From Stanieria sp964562685 (lineage in GTDB: Bacteria > Cyanobacteriota > Cyanobacteriia > Cyanobacteriales > Xenococcaceae): 64,000 bases of DNA. Below, in pieces: positions 24,420 through 32,903 of the stretch. Position 1 is the first letter of the stretch, and each line of letters opens with the position of its first letter. A model generated the notes under the pieces. That model had not been told where the DNA came from and made no database searches. It saw only the letters and a program-made list of their open reading frames with translations. The DNA lies in assembly GCA_964562685.1 (NCBI GenBank), contig CAZLUP010000013.1, positions 1 to 64,000 of the forward strand, given 5' to 3'. The position numbers and the translations under genes were made by a program.

Positions 24420-25703
24420 ATGAAAATTATTTGTAGTCAAAGCGATCTTAATAGTAATTTGTCTCTGGTGAGTCGAATAGTTCCTTCTCGCCCTGAACCC
24501 TTGGTACTAGGCAATGTACTTGTTATTGCTGATGAAACTACCCAAAGAGTTAGTTTAACTGTTTTTGATGGAAATTTGGCAATTCGGACAAGTTTTAATG
24601 CTGAAGTGAGCGAAGGAGGTTCGATTACTTTACCAGCTAAACTATTTAACGATATTGTGTCTAAATTACCAGAAATGGAAATTAACTTGGATGTAAACAC
24701 ATCTGGCGAAGATAATTCTTCAATAATTGCTTCAGGAGATGAGCAAAATATTGTTGTTACTTTAAGTTCTCCTTCTGGAAAATATCAACTTTCTGGAATT
24801 GATGCTTCAGAATTTCCCGAACTTCCTACCATGAATACTGGAGAAGAAAATGCATCGTCTGAATTCAACCTAGAAGAACAAAATGTCTATACCGTTTTGC
24901 TTCCAGTATCTGCATTAGTTGAAGGTTTAAAATGCTGTTTGTTTGCTGCTAGTATCGAATTATCAAAGCAAATTTTGACAGGTATTCATTTTAAAACCCA
25001 GAGAGACACCTCTGCCGTCAATAGTTTAGAGTTTGCTGCTACTGATAGTCATCGTTTGGCGGTTGTACAAACTCCTTTAGAAGTAACAGAAAACTCCGAA
25101 GTAGAAACTACATCATTCGAAGAATCCCTAGCGCAAACAACTCATCCTTGTAAAGATTTTGCCGTGACAATTCCTGCGAAAGCTTTAAGAGAATTAGAAA
25201 GAATTTTAGCTAGTAGTCCAGTAGATCAAATAATTAAATTTAGTTTTGATGAAACCCAGGTTATTTTTGAATTAGGAAATAAACGTTTAAGCAGTTTAAA
25301 ATTAACTGGCTCTTATCCTGCTTATAACCAATTAATTCCACGGAGTTTTAGTCGACAAATGATAGTAGATCGGAAACGACTAATAAATAGTTTAGAATTG
25401 GTAGCAGTTTTAGCTCAAAAAAATAATATTGTTAAGTTTAGTCTTGATAGCGAAGCTCAAAAGTTATTTCTCTCGGTTGATGCTAGAGATGTGGGCAATG
25501 CTAAAGAAACTTTACCTGCGGAAATAATTGGTGAAAATATCGATATTGCTTTTAATATTAAGTATTTAATGGATGGACTTAAAGCGATGCCTGCATCAGA
25601 AATTAAAATGCAATTGAATGAATGGAATCAACCTGTGATTTTTACTCCTGTAGGTGGTTTTAAAATGACTTATTTAGTAATGCCTGTACAACTTAGAAAT
25701 TAA
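24420..25703 (+). CDS. dnaN: DNA polymerase III beta subunit (sliding clamp)
   Basis: The ring-forming processivity clamp of the replicase. It opens with MKIICSQSDLNSNLSLVSRIV and carries EPLVLGNVLV, FAATDSHRLAVV and the C-terminal NEWNQPVIFTPVG...MTYLVMPVQLRN that shapes the peptide-binding pocket. At 427 residues it is longer than the usual 365-390. The extra length comes mainly from Glu/Ser-rich loops around residues 140-155 and 225-245. Its neighbour is a TonB-like gene 22 bases downstream; dnaA is not adjacent, as is common in cyanobacteria. Confidence 0.95.
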   Translation: MKIICSQSDLNSNLSLVSRIVPSRPEPLVLGNVLVIADETTQRVSLTVFDGNLAIRTSFNAEVSEGGSITLPAKLFNDIVSKLPEMEINLDVNTSGEDNSSIIASGDEQNIVVTLSSPSGKYQLSGIDASEFPELPTMNTGEENASSEFNLEEQNVYTVLLPVSALVEGLKCCLFAASIELSKQILTGIHFKTQRDTSAVNSLEFAATDSHRLAVVQTPLEVTENSEVETTSFEESLAQTTHPCKDFAVTIPAKALRELERILASSPVDQIIKFSFDETQVIFELGNKRLSSLKLTGSYPAYNQLIPRSFSRQMIVDRKRLINSLELVAVLAQKNNIVKFSLDSEAQKLFLSVDARDVGNAKETLPAEIIGENIDIAFNIKYLMDGLKAMPASEIKMQLNEWNQPVIFTPVGGFKMTYLVMPVQLRN

Positions 25704-25725
25704 ATTAAAATTCCTTGCTGCTGGT

Positions 25726-27003
25726 ATGTCTTACGAATCTAGGCTAAATAATTTTCAAAGTAAAATAACTAATCCAACTTATATAGCTTTATTTATCTCT
25801 TTAATACTTCATTTTTTAGTTTATAAGTATGGATTACCCAACTTTTCGCTCCAAGATAAAAATCCGCCTGGAAGAATTAATGTGCCTGTAATTGAACTAA
25901 CTCCTGAAGAAGAAGCTCGTTTACCTAATTTAGATCTCGAACTAGATATACCAGAATTTAATAACACGCCTTTAGATAACGGCGTTCAATCTTTTGCTTT
26001 ACCCCCTAGTATTGGAGCTAATGGTATTCCAGATTTGGCTCCTATTCCTTTACCACCGCCTCCAAACTTTGATTTACCTCCTTTACCGCCTCTTCCTCCC
26101 TTACCAAGTACTGATATCAAATTACCGCCTATAGGTGATTTTTCTTCCTTACCTTTACCGCCACCTTTACCTCCTTTAGAAACTGATTCTCAAGTAAAAC
26201 CAGCAATTAAGCCCCCAGCAGCAATTCAAGCACCGCTAGAAAAACCTCCATCCGCTCAAAAACCTGAAGAAGTTAAGCCTCTCCAACGTCAATCTCAACC
26301 CAAACCGCCAGAAAAACCAGCCACGCAACCAACTCCTAATCAAATTGCAGCACAACGCCAGCAACGACTTAATCGAGATGTGCGTGATTTAAGTGGTAGT
26401 TTGCAAAAGCAAGAAAATGCAAATACTGATGAAGATGCCAGAAAAAATTATGTAGCTTGGCTCAATCAAATTAAAACAGTCAATCCAGAAGTTATGGTGA
26501 TTGAAGGAACTTATCCCCGTGATGCTTGTATTCGCCGTTTAGAAGGAACAAGTGTTTATGGATTAGTAGTTGATACTAGCGGTCAAGTATTGGCTTTGGA
26601 ATTGATTAAAGGTTCAGAATATCCTATTTTTAACGAACAAGCTAGTCAAGATTTAAGCGATCGCAAGTTTAAAAATCAAACTAATCAACCTAAACCTTAT
26701 CAAGTAACTGTTAACTATCAGTATGACGCAGAAATTTGTCCTTCTTTAACTCTTCCTTCTTTGAGAAAAGAGCAAGAAACTAAACAAGAAACTCCTTCAC
26801 CTAATCAAAAACCACAAAATACTAACCAACCGTCTCAACCAACTAATCAAACACCTGAAAAACCACCAGCTAATCCCCCTCAACCTCAACCAACTAATCA
26901 AACACCTGAAAAACCACCAGCTAATCCCCCTCAACCTCAATCAACTAATCAAACACCTGAAAACAAACCACCAGCTAATTCACCTCAACCATTAGCACAA
27001 TAA
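25726..27003 (+). CDS. TonB-like proline-rich envelope protein
   Basis: A 425-residue protein with one N-terminal membrane helix (about 18-36, in the style of TonB). A long Pro-rich periplasmic spacer (about 95-225) follows, then a TonB_C-like domain (about 240-345, including VYGLVVDTSGQVLALELIKGSEYPIFNEQA). A second Pro/Asn/Gln-rich tail with tandem repeats ends the protein. It would couple inner-membrane energy to outer-membrane transport or simply span the periplasm. A tail after the TonB domain is unusual for classical TonB. ExbB and ExbD are not nearby. Confidence 0.75.
   Translation: MSYESRLNNFQSKITNPTYIALFISLILHFLVYKYGLPNFSLQDKNPPGRINVPVIELTPEEEARLPNLDLELDIPEFNNTPLDNGVQSFALPPSIGANGIPDLAPIPLPPPPNFDLPPLPPLPPLPSTDIKLPPIGDFSSLPLPPPLPPLETDSQVKPAIKPPAAIQAPLEKPPSAQKPEEVKPLQRQSQPKPPEKPATQPTPNQIAAQRQQRLNRDVRDLSGSLQKQENANTDEDARKNYVAWLNQIKTVNPEVMVIEGTYPRDACIRRLEGTSVYGLVVDTSGQVLALELIKGSEYPIFNEQASQDLSDRKFKNQTNQPKPYQVTVNYQYDAEICPSLTLPSLRKEQETKQETPSPNQKPQNTNQPSQPTNQTPEKPPANPPQPQPTNQTPEKPPANPPQPQSTNQTPENKPPANSPQPLAQ
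26836..26993 (+). repeat. 51-bp tandem repeat in the TonB-like gene
   Basis: A 51-base unit encoding QPTNQTPEKPPANPPQP starts at 26836 and is repeated at 26887 and, with several changes, at 26938. The first two copies are almost identical in DNA, which indicates recent expansion of the Pro-rich tail. Confidence 0.9.
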
Positions 27004-27147
27004 GATTAATTATTGCTTCAAACTCATGTATTTTTCAGGACATCACTCTTGAAAGACAATACTTGTTATATCTGTGATTTCGAGTAAATATTAAGAAATT
27101 TATCGCATTCTTAAGAGAAGATTAGCCAAATGTAACAAAATGCAAAG

Positions 27148-27153
27148 TATAAT
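27148..27153 (+). promoter_or_regulatory. Candidate -10 box for pds-crtB
   Basis: A TATAAT lies 50 bases before the pds ATG in a 200-base spacer. No matching -35 hexamer is apparent 17 bases upstream. This is a sequence-match guess only. Confidence 0.3.
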
Positions 27154-27202
27154 ATGTGAGTTAAGTAAAGATAAACAGTAATTAAGAAGAATAGTATTTT
27201 AA

Positions 27203-28621
27203 ATGCGAGTTGCGATCGCCGGAGCGGGTTTAGCTGGACTGTCTTGTGCCAAATATCTAGTAGATGCTGGACATACACCTATAGTCCTTGAAAGAAGAGA
27301 TGTCTTAGGTGGCTTAGTAGCTGCTTGGCAAGATGAAGATGGAGACTGGTATGAAACTGGACTTCATGTCTTTTTTGGAGCATATCCTAATATGCTTCAA
27401 TTATTTAAAGAATTAGGGATTGAAGACCGTCTTCAATGGAAAGAACACACCTTAATATTTAATCAGCCAGAAAAGCCAGGAACTTATTCTCGCTTCGATG
27501 TCCCTGATTTGCCAGCCCCAATTAATGTCATTTTATCGATTCTTCGCAATAACGATATGTTGACATGGGAGCAAAAAATTCGCTTTGCGATTGGGTTGCT
27601 TCCAGCCGTAGTTAGGGGTCAGCAATACGTTGAAGACATGGATAAATTCAGTCTTTTAGATTGGTTGAGAATGCGAGGTGTTGACGAACGGGTAAATAGT
27701 GATATTTTTATTGCTGCCTCGAAAGCTTTGACTTTTATCAACCCCGATGAAGTTTCAGCTACAGTACCTTTGACCGCCCTTAACCGTTTTCTTCAAGAAA
27801 GATATGGTTCTAAAGTAGCGTTTTTAGATGGCTCACCTACAGAAAGATTGTGTCAGCCAATAGTTGATTACATTACAGCTAGAGGTGGGGAAGTCCGATT
27901 AAATGCACCGCTCAAAGAGATTTTATTAAATCAAGATCAAACAGTCAAAGGCTTTTTAATCAGAGGGTTAGACGGCGCAGATGAGCAATTAATTACTGCC
28001 GATGCTTATGTTTCAGCCATGTCAGTTGATCCGCTCAAAGTAATGTTACCTCCGCCTTGGCGAGAAATAGATTTCTTCCAAAAATTAAATGGTTTAGAAG
28101 GAGTCCCAGTAATAAATCTTCATCTTTGGTTTGATCGTAAATTGACTGATATCGATCAACTATTATTTTCTCGTTCTCCCTTGCTCAGTGTTTATGCTGA
28201 CATGAGTAATACTTGTCGCGAGTACTCTAATCCTGACCGCTCCATGCTAGAACTAGTTTTAGCACCGGCTCAAGATTGGATTCAGAAATCTGAGGAAGAA
28301 ATTATTGCTGCCACGATGAAAGAGTTAGAAAAACTGTTTCCGCAACATTTTACAGGTGAAAATCCTGCAAATTTGTTAAAATATCGCGTGGTAAAAACTC
28401 CTCGTTCTGTTTATAAAGCAACTCCCGGTTGTCAGGCTTATCGTCCTAGCCAAAAAACCCCTATTACTAACTTTTATTTAGCTGGAAGTTATACTATGCA
28501 AAAATATTTGGGTAGTATGGAAGGCGCGGTTCTTTCTGGTAAGCTAGCAGCAGATGCAATCGCGTCTGATAATTCGACTACTCAAGAAATCAAACCAGAA
28601 GTAGCCACAATTGGTAGTTAA
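27203..28621 (+). CDS. pds: 15-cis-phytoene desaturase (plant type)
   Basis: A 472-residue FAD enzyme, also called CrtP, that converts phytoene to zeta-carotene using plastoquinone. It acts at the thylakoid membrane. The N-terminal dinucleotide motif GAGLAGLSCAKYL, then RRDVLGGLVAAW, ETGLHVFFGAYPN and the C-terminal FYLAGSYTMQKYLGSMEGAVLSGKLAA are diagnostic for cyanobacterial and plant PDS and differ from bacterial CrtI. It is followed 12 bases later by crtB, the standard cyanobacterial pair. Confidence 0.97.
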   Translation: MRVAIAGAGLAGLSCAKYLVDAGHTPIVLERRDVLGGLVAAWQDEDGDWYETGLHVFFGAYPNMLQLFKELGIEDRLQWKEHTLIFNQPEKPGTYSRFDVPDLPAPINVILSILRNNDMLTWEQKIRFAIGLLPAVVRGQQYVEDMDKFSLLDWLRMRGVDERVNSDIFIAASKALTFINPDEVSATVPLTALNRFLQERYGSKVAFLDGSPTERLCQPIVDYITARGGEVRLNAPLKEILLNQDQTVKGFLIRGLDGADEQLITADAYVSAMSVDPLKVMLPPPWREIDFFQKLNGLEGVPVINLHLWFDRKLTDIDQLLFSRSPLLSVYADMSNTCREYSNPDRSMLELVLAPAQDWIQKSEEEIIAATMKELEKLFPQHFTGENPANLLKYRVVKTPRSVYKATPGCQAYRPSQKTPITNFYLAGSYTMQKYLGSMEGAVLSGKLAADAIASDNSTTQEIKPEVATIGS

Positions 28622-28633
28622 TTAAGCTAATAA

Positions 28634-29638
28634 ATGAGAAAATGCTCAATGGCTAAAAAAACAACCGATTGCCTTGTTCTAACCACGGACAGTATTTCTT
28701 CTTGCTCCCGCATGCTGCAATTGCCTAAATCAAAACCTAAAACAAACTTAGCCTCAGTGACTGAGGCATACGAATATTGTCGTAAAATTACGGCAGAATA
28801 CGCTAAAACTTTCTATCTTGGAACTTTATTAATGCCCAAAGAAAAGCGTAAAGCAATCTGGGCAATTTATGCTTGGTGTCGTCGTACTGATGAGTTAGTA
28901 GATGGCGTTGAAGCAAAAGACACAACGATAGAAACTTTGGCGCAATGGGAAAAACAACTAGAATCTATCTTTGCAGGAGAGCCAACAGATGATACCGATG
29001 TTGCTTTAATTGATACAATTAAAAGTTTCCCGATGGACATCCAACCCTTTCGAGATATGATTGCGGGACAAAGAATGGATTTACATCGCAATCGTTATGA
29101 AACTTTTGAAGAATTAAAACTTTATTGTTACCGAGTTGCAGGTACAGTGGGTTTAATGTCTAATGCAATTCTAGGAATTAGTAATAACCAAAACAATGTA
29201 CCTTGGGAACAAGAGGGTCAAACTTATATTCCCAAAGAAGAAGCTATTTCTTTAGGGATAGCTATGCAACTAACCAATATTTTGCGAGATGTAGGAGAGG
29301 ATGCTCAAAGAGGTCGTATTTATTTACCGTTAGAAGATTTAAAAGCTTTTGATTATACAGAGCAGGATTTGTTGCAAGGAGTAATTGATGAACGTTGGTT
29401 AGCTTTGATGCGTTTTCAGATTAAAAGAGCTAGAAACTATTATCATCAAGCGGAATCAGGAATTCGTTATTTAATTAGGGATTCTCGTTTACCAGTATGG
29501 GCTTCTTTAATGCTCTATCAAGGTATTCTTAATGCAATTGAACAGAATCAATACGACGTTTTTAGCAAAAGAGCGTTTGTTCCTAAAGTAGTGAAATTTT
29601 CTTCTTTACCTATAGCCTGGTTAAGAGCGCAAATTTGA
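28634..29638 (+). CDS. crtB: Phytoene synthase
   Basis: Condenses two geranylgeranyl diphosphates to phytoene, the first committed carotenoid step. Motifs are YAKTFYLGTLLMPKEKRKAIWAIYAWCRRTDELVDG (first Asp-rich region) and QLTNILRDVGEDAQRGRIYLP (second Asp-rich region). At 334 residues it is a little long. The first 26 residues are Cys/Ser-rich and unlike the family, so an internal ATG at 28712 (starting MLQLPKSKP) may be the true start and would give about 308 residues. It is coupled to pds. Confidence 0.96.
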   Translation: MRKCSMAKKTTDCLVLTTDSISSCSRMLQLPKSKPKTNLASVTEAYEYCRKITAEYAKTFYLGTLLMPKEKRKAIWAIYAWCRRTDELVDGVEAKDTTIETLAQWEKQLESIFAGEPTDDTDVALIDTIKSFPMDIQPFRDMIAGQRMDLHRNRYETFEELKLYCYRVAGTVGLMSNAILGISNNQNNVPWEQEGQTYIPKEEAISLGIAMQLTNILRDVGEDAQRGRIYLPLEDLKAFDYTEQDLLQGVIDERWLALMRFQIKRARNYYHQAESGIRYLIRDSRLPVWASLMLYQGILNAIEQNQYDVFSKRAFVPKVVKFSSLPIAWLRAQI

Positions 29639-29811
29639 TCGTAACTTGAGTTTGGCTGACTAAATTGCTGGTCAACAGCATTTATTTAATTATTATGGAG
29701 TATTGATTAAGGTTAACTCAGTCATAATTATGATTATTAATTCATAGGTTTTTATTGGCTTAATTATTAATTTTCATTTAGAAAAATATATACAAATTTC
29801 TATCTTAAGAT

Positions 29812-30579
29812 TTAAGCAGCTTGAGGTTGCATGATTGCTCCTAACCGCTCTATTCCTTTATGTAAATGTCTAGTAACTGTCATAGGACTAATACCAATAT
29901 ATTGAGCAGCTTCTTTACGAGGTAAATCCCATAAATATACACATTCAATGGCTGCTTTGGTTTTTTCTTCTAGCTGGCTCATCGCTCTTTGTAATTGTAT
30001 TTTATCTTCTTCTAATTGTCTGATTTCTTGATAATTAGGGTCTGCAATAGTTTCACCAAAAGTAATTGAAGAATCTTGAGATTGATTAACTAAGGCATCT
30101 AAGCTAATGGGCAAACGATTTTGTAAAGCTAATTGGCATTCACTCCACTCTTGTAAAGATACCCCTAAAGCTTTAGCAATTTCTGTATCGTGAGGTAGTC
30201 TTTCTAGAGTTTCAATTAATTGTTTACGTAGTTTTTTACCTTGATTATAAAGCTCTTGCCATCTCCGAGGAATCCTCATCATGCTACCTTTATCTCTTAG
30301 GTAATGTAACATTTCACCACGAATATAAGGAATAGCAAAAGAACTAAAAGCAGAACCTTGATGAGTATCAAAACGCTCAATTGCTCTAATTAAACCAAGA
30401 TAACCAATTTGCTCTAAATCTTCATAAGGTTCAGCACATTTCCTACTAACTTGATGAGCTACTTTTCTGACTAAACCTGCATTAAGTTCTACTAGTTGAT
30501 TGCGTAGTTTTAAAGAAGGTTTAGAAGCATAGGCTTGCAGTAATTCTATACAACGAAAACTAAAAGATTGAGTAGACAT
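29812..30579 (-). CDS. sigF: Group 3 RNA polymerase sigma factor, SigF-like
   Basis: A sigma-70 family alternative sigma factor of the SigB/SigF type. Region 2 includes PYEDLEQIGYLGLIRAIERFDTHQGSAFSSFAIPYIRGEM. Region 3 contains IPRRWQELY. Region 4 includes the helix-turn-helix LPRKEAAQYIGISPMTVTRHLHKGIERL. In Synechocystis SigF controls pilus genes, motility and some stress genes. I start at the ATG at 30579, giving MSTQSFSF. The longer frame to 30612 adds a hydrophobic, unlikely N-terminus. No anti-sigma gene is adjacent, although a STAS protein is encoded 5 kb away. Confidence 0.9.
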   Translation of the reverse strand: MSTQSFSFRCIELLQAYASKPSLKLRNQLVELNAGLVRKVAHQVSRKCAEPYEDLEQIGYLGLIRAIERFDTHQGSAFSSFAIPYIRGEMLHYLRDKGSMMRIPRRWQELYNQGKKLRKQLIETLERLPHDTEIAKALGVSLQEWSECQLALQNRLPISLDALVNQSQDSSITFGETIADPNYQEIRQLEEDKIQLQRAMSQLEEKTKAAIECVYLWDLPRKEAAQYIGISPMTVTRHLHKGIERLGAIMQPQAA

Positions 30580-30939
30580 AGGAATTAGATAGTGACTGAC
30601 CAATAAAATCATTAAGCGAATCTAAATTTAATTTTCTGTTCACTATCAATCCTGCACCATAGTTGTTTTACGGAAATCTCTAATCAGGTTGTAATTACTC
30701 TCCGCACAAACACGCAAATATTCTAATATTTTATTTTTATTAAAAAAGCAAAACAAAATTATAAACTTTACTATCAATTTGTTTTTAAATTGATAAATTA
30801 AATCTTAAAAATTGCAGATATTTATTAATAAAAAAAACTGCCCCATCCTCTAAAAAAAAGTAATGAGACAGCTACAAGTAAATCTTTAATGATCTGAATT
30901 GATCGGATTAATAAAAAATTTTTCCGTTACTACAATTGA
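30580..30939. other. Gene-free spacer between peroxiredoxin and sigF genes
   Basis: About 360 bases, AT-rich, with no coding frame. It holds the intrinsic terminator of the peroxiredoxin gene (30830-30871) and, nearer 30580, presumably the sigF promoter. No other repeat was noticed. Confidence 0.55.
30830..30871 (-). terminator. Intrinsic terminator of the 2-Cys peroxiredoxin gene
   Basis: On the minus strand CTGTCTCAT (30871-30863) pairs with ATGGGGCAG (30846-30838), with all nine positions pairing if two G-U pairs are allowed, and is followed at once by eight T. It lies about 70 bases past the peroxiredoxin stop. Confidence 0.75.
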
Positions 30940-31536
30940 CTAACCAACTGCGGAAAAATAAACTTTAGATTTGACTGGATCGGGAACCATAGTTTTGTCT
31001 CCTTCTTGCCAGCCGGCAGGACAAACTTCGTCAGGATGAGATTGTACGTATTGAATTGCTTTAAGCGTTCTTAGAGTTTCATCCACACTACGACCAAAAG
31101 ATAAGTTATTGATTGTTGAGTGTTGAATTACTCCTTCTTTGTCAATGATAAATAGTCCTCTAAGAGCAACTCCTGCCTCAGGATCGAGAACGTTATAAGC
31201 AGTACTGATTTCTTTTTTAATATCAGAAACAAGAGGATAGGCAATATCGCCAATTCCGCCTTCTTTGCGATCAGTTTGAATCCAAGCTAAGTGAGAAAAT
31301 TCGCTATCTACGGAGACACCCAAAACTTCCGTGTTTGATGCTTTGAATTCTTCATAGCGATCGCTAAAAGCAATAATTTCTGTAGGACAAACAAAAGTAA
31401 AGTCCAAAGGATAAAAGAACAAAACTACATATTTACCACGGTAGTCAGACAATTTGATCGTTTTAAATTCTTGATCGAAAACGGCAGTAGCAGTAAAGTC
31501 AGGAGCTTGTTGTCCTACTCTTAAACATCCTTCCAT
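30940..31536 (-). CDS. 2-Cys peroxiredoxin
   Basis: A 198-residue thiol peroxidase of the typical 2-Cys (Prx1/AhpC) class, reducing peroxides with electrons from thioredoxin. The peroxidatic Cys is in FYPLDFTFVCPTEI, with the catalytic Thr and a downstream Arg environment. The resolving Cys is in DEVCPAGWQEG. Length and C-terminal YF-type extension (VYFSAVG) match plant and cyanobacterial 2-Cys Prx that can be overoxidised. It is monocistronic with its own terminator. The ATG is preceded by GAGGAGACC-like sequence. Confidence 0.96.
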   Translation of the reverse strand: MEGCLRVGQQAPDFTATAVFDQEFKTIKLSDYRGKYVVLFFYPLDFTFVCPTEIIAFSDRYEEFKASNTEVLGVSVDSEFSHLAWIQTDRKEGGIGDIAYPLVSDIKKEISTAYNVLDPEAGVALRGLFIIDKEGVIQHSTINNLSFGRSVDETLRTLKAIQYVQSHPDEVCPAGWQEGDKTMVPDPVKSKVYFSAVG

Positions 31537-31743
31537 ATTATTTTGGTCTCCTCAAATACCGACTTGTTTTAATTCATAAGTTATGACTTGATGTCACGAG
31601 GGTTACCTGCTTTACATAGCAAGTATTTGCCTTTAACTTGATTTCAAATCAATAATATTTACGAACCTTTACAAATATATCATACTCATAACGATTGTGA
31701 CTAACTTAGCAATTTTCATTTGCGATTGTTCTAGATTCAATTT

Positions 31744-32685
31744 TTATAGTTCTAGATCAGAAAATTCTTCTTTAAGTTCTCTAGCCATCAAAGCCTGAAC
31801 TGCTTGCTGGGGAGTAATTTTACCGTGTAGCAAACGATAGACTTGATTCGCAATGGGGACGGCTAGATGTTGACGGACGGCAGTTTTGACTAAAACATCC
31901 GTAGTATTGACTCCTTCAGCAGTTCCTTCTAATTTTGAAAAAATTTCTTCTAAGGATAAACCTTGAGCTAACTGATAACCTACTTGATAATTACGAGATA
32001 ACGGACTATCACAAGTAGCGATCAAATCTCCTAAACCAGATAAGCCAAAAAAAGTTTCTGGATTTGCTCCTAAATAAGTACCAACACGAATCATTTCTGG
32101 TAAAGCTCTGGTTAGTAAAGCAGCTTTAGCATTTGTACCTAGTTGTAAGCCATCACAAACTCCCGCAGCGATCGCCATAACATTTTTGAGAGTTCCTCCT
32201 AATTCTGCCCCGAGTGGATCGCTACTAGCGTAAACACGAAAAGTATCAGAAGCAAAAACTTGCTGTACGATTTCGGCTGATTCAAGGTCATTGCTAGCCA
32301 CTACAGTAGCAGCAGGTAATCCGCACTCAATTTCTTTAGATAAATTAGGTCCAGAGAGAACTACTACAGGATGATTAAGGAAAGTTGCTTGCCAAATTTG
32401 AGAAGGAGTTAGAGTGGTAATAGGGTCTAATCCTTTAGTCGCAGTAACTATAATACTTTTTTTTGGTAACTGAACAGTCTGTAATTGTTCGATCAGCGGT
32501 CTAACTCCTTTCATGGAAACTGCCGAGATTATTATTTCGGCTTCACTAATCGCTGAAGCTAAAGGCTCAAAACTACGACGCGACCACAAACGTACTTGAT
32601 GTTGATTGCGACGGGCTAAAGTGGCTAAAGCATTCCCCCAAACTCCTGCTCCTAAAATGGTTACGATATGTGTTTGTTTAGTCAC
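31744..32685 (-). CDS. gpsA: Glycerol-3-phosphate dehydrogenase [NAD(P)+]
   Basis: A 313-residue enzyme making sn-glycerol-3-phosphate from dihydroxyacetone phosphate for glycerolipid synthesis. The N-terminal nucleotide motif is ILGAGVWGNALATLARR. The catalytic Lys region is AELGGTLKNVMAIAAG, and LSGLGDLIATCDSPLSRNYQVG and EGVNTTD follow. It is slightly shorter than the usual 330 because the stretch after the first Rossmann motif is condensed. It is monocistronic, and an upstream terminator at 32781-32820 shields it from the radical SAM gene. Confidence 0.95.
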   Translation of the reverse strand: MTKQTHIVTILGAGVWGNALATLARRNQHQVRLWSRRSFEPLASAISEAEIIISAVSMKGVRPLIEQLQTVQLPKKSIIVTATKGLDPITTLTPSQIWQATFLNHPVVVLSGPNLSKEIECGLPAATVVASNDLESAEIVQQVFASDTFRVYASSDPLGAELGGTLKNVMAIAAGVCDGLQLGTNAKAALLTRALPEMIRVGTYLGANPETFFGLSGLGDLIATCDSPLSRNYQVGYQLAQGLSLEEIFSKLEGTAEGVNTTDVLVKTAVRQHLAVPIANQVYRLLHGKITPQQAVQALMARELKEEFSDLEL

Positions 32686-32780
32686 TAGCTTAATATTTTA
32701 TTAATATTTACTCTACTTAATTTTAGAGAGGATTGGGAATTTTATTTAATTAATTTTTTTTGAAAATCTAATTGTTTATT

Positions 32781-32820
32781 AAAAAGCGATCGCGCCTCAG
32801 CGCAGCCGAGATCGCTTTTT
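32781..32820 (-). terminator. Strong intrinsic terminator containing a HIP1 octamer
   Basis: AAAAAGCGAT (32781-32790) pairs with ATCGCTTTTT (32811-32820), with a GC-rich interior and A/T tracts on both flanks, so it could work on either strand. It lies about 85 bases past the stop of the radical SAM gene, and the GCGATCGC octamer forms part of the stem. Confidence 0.75.
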
Positions 32821-32903
32821 TAATTAAAATTGTTTTTAAAAGATAATAAAAAGTAAAAAAAGAGGAGTTAATTTTCCTCTTGTTTGTTATTGAGATTTAC
32901 TGT

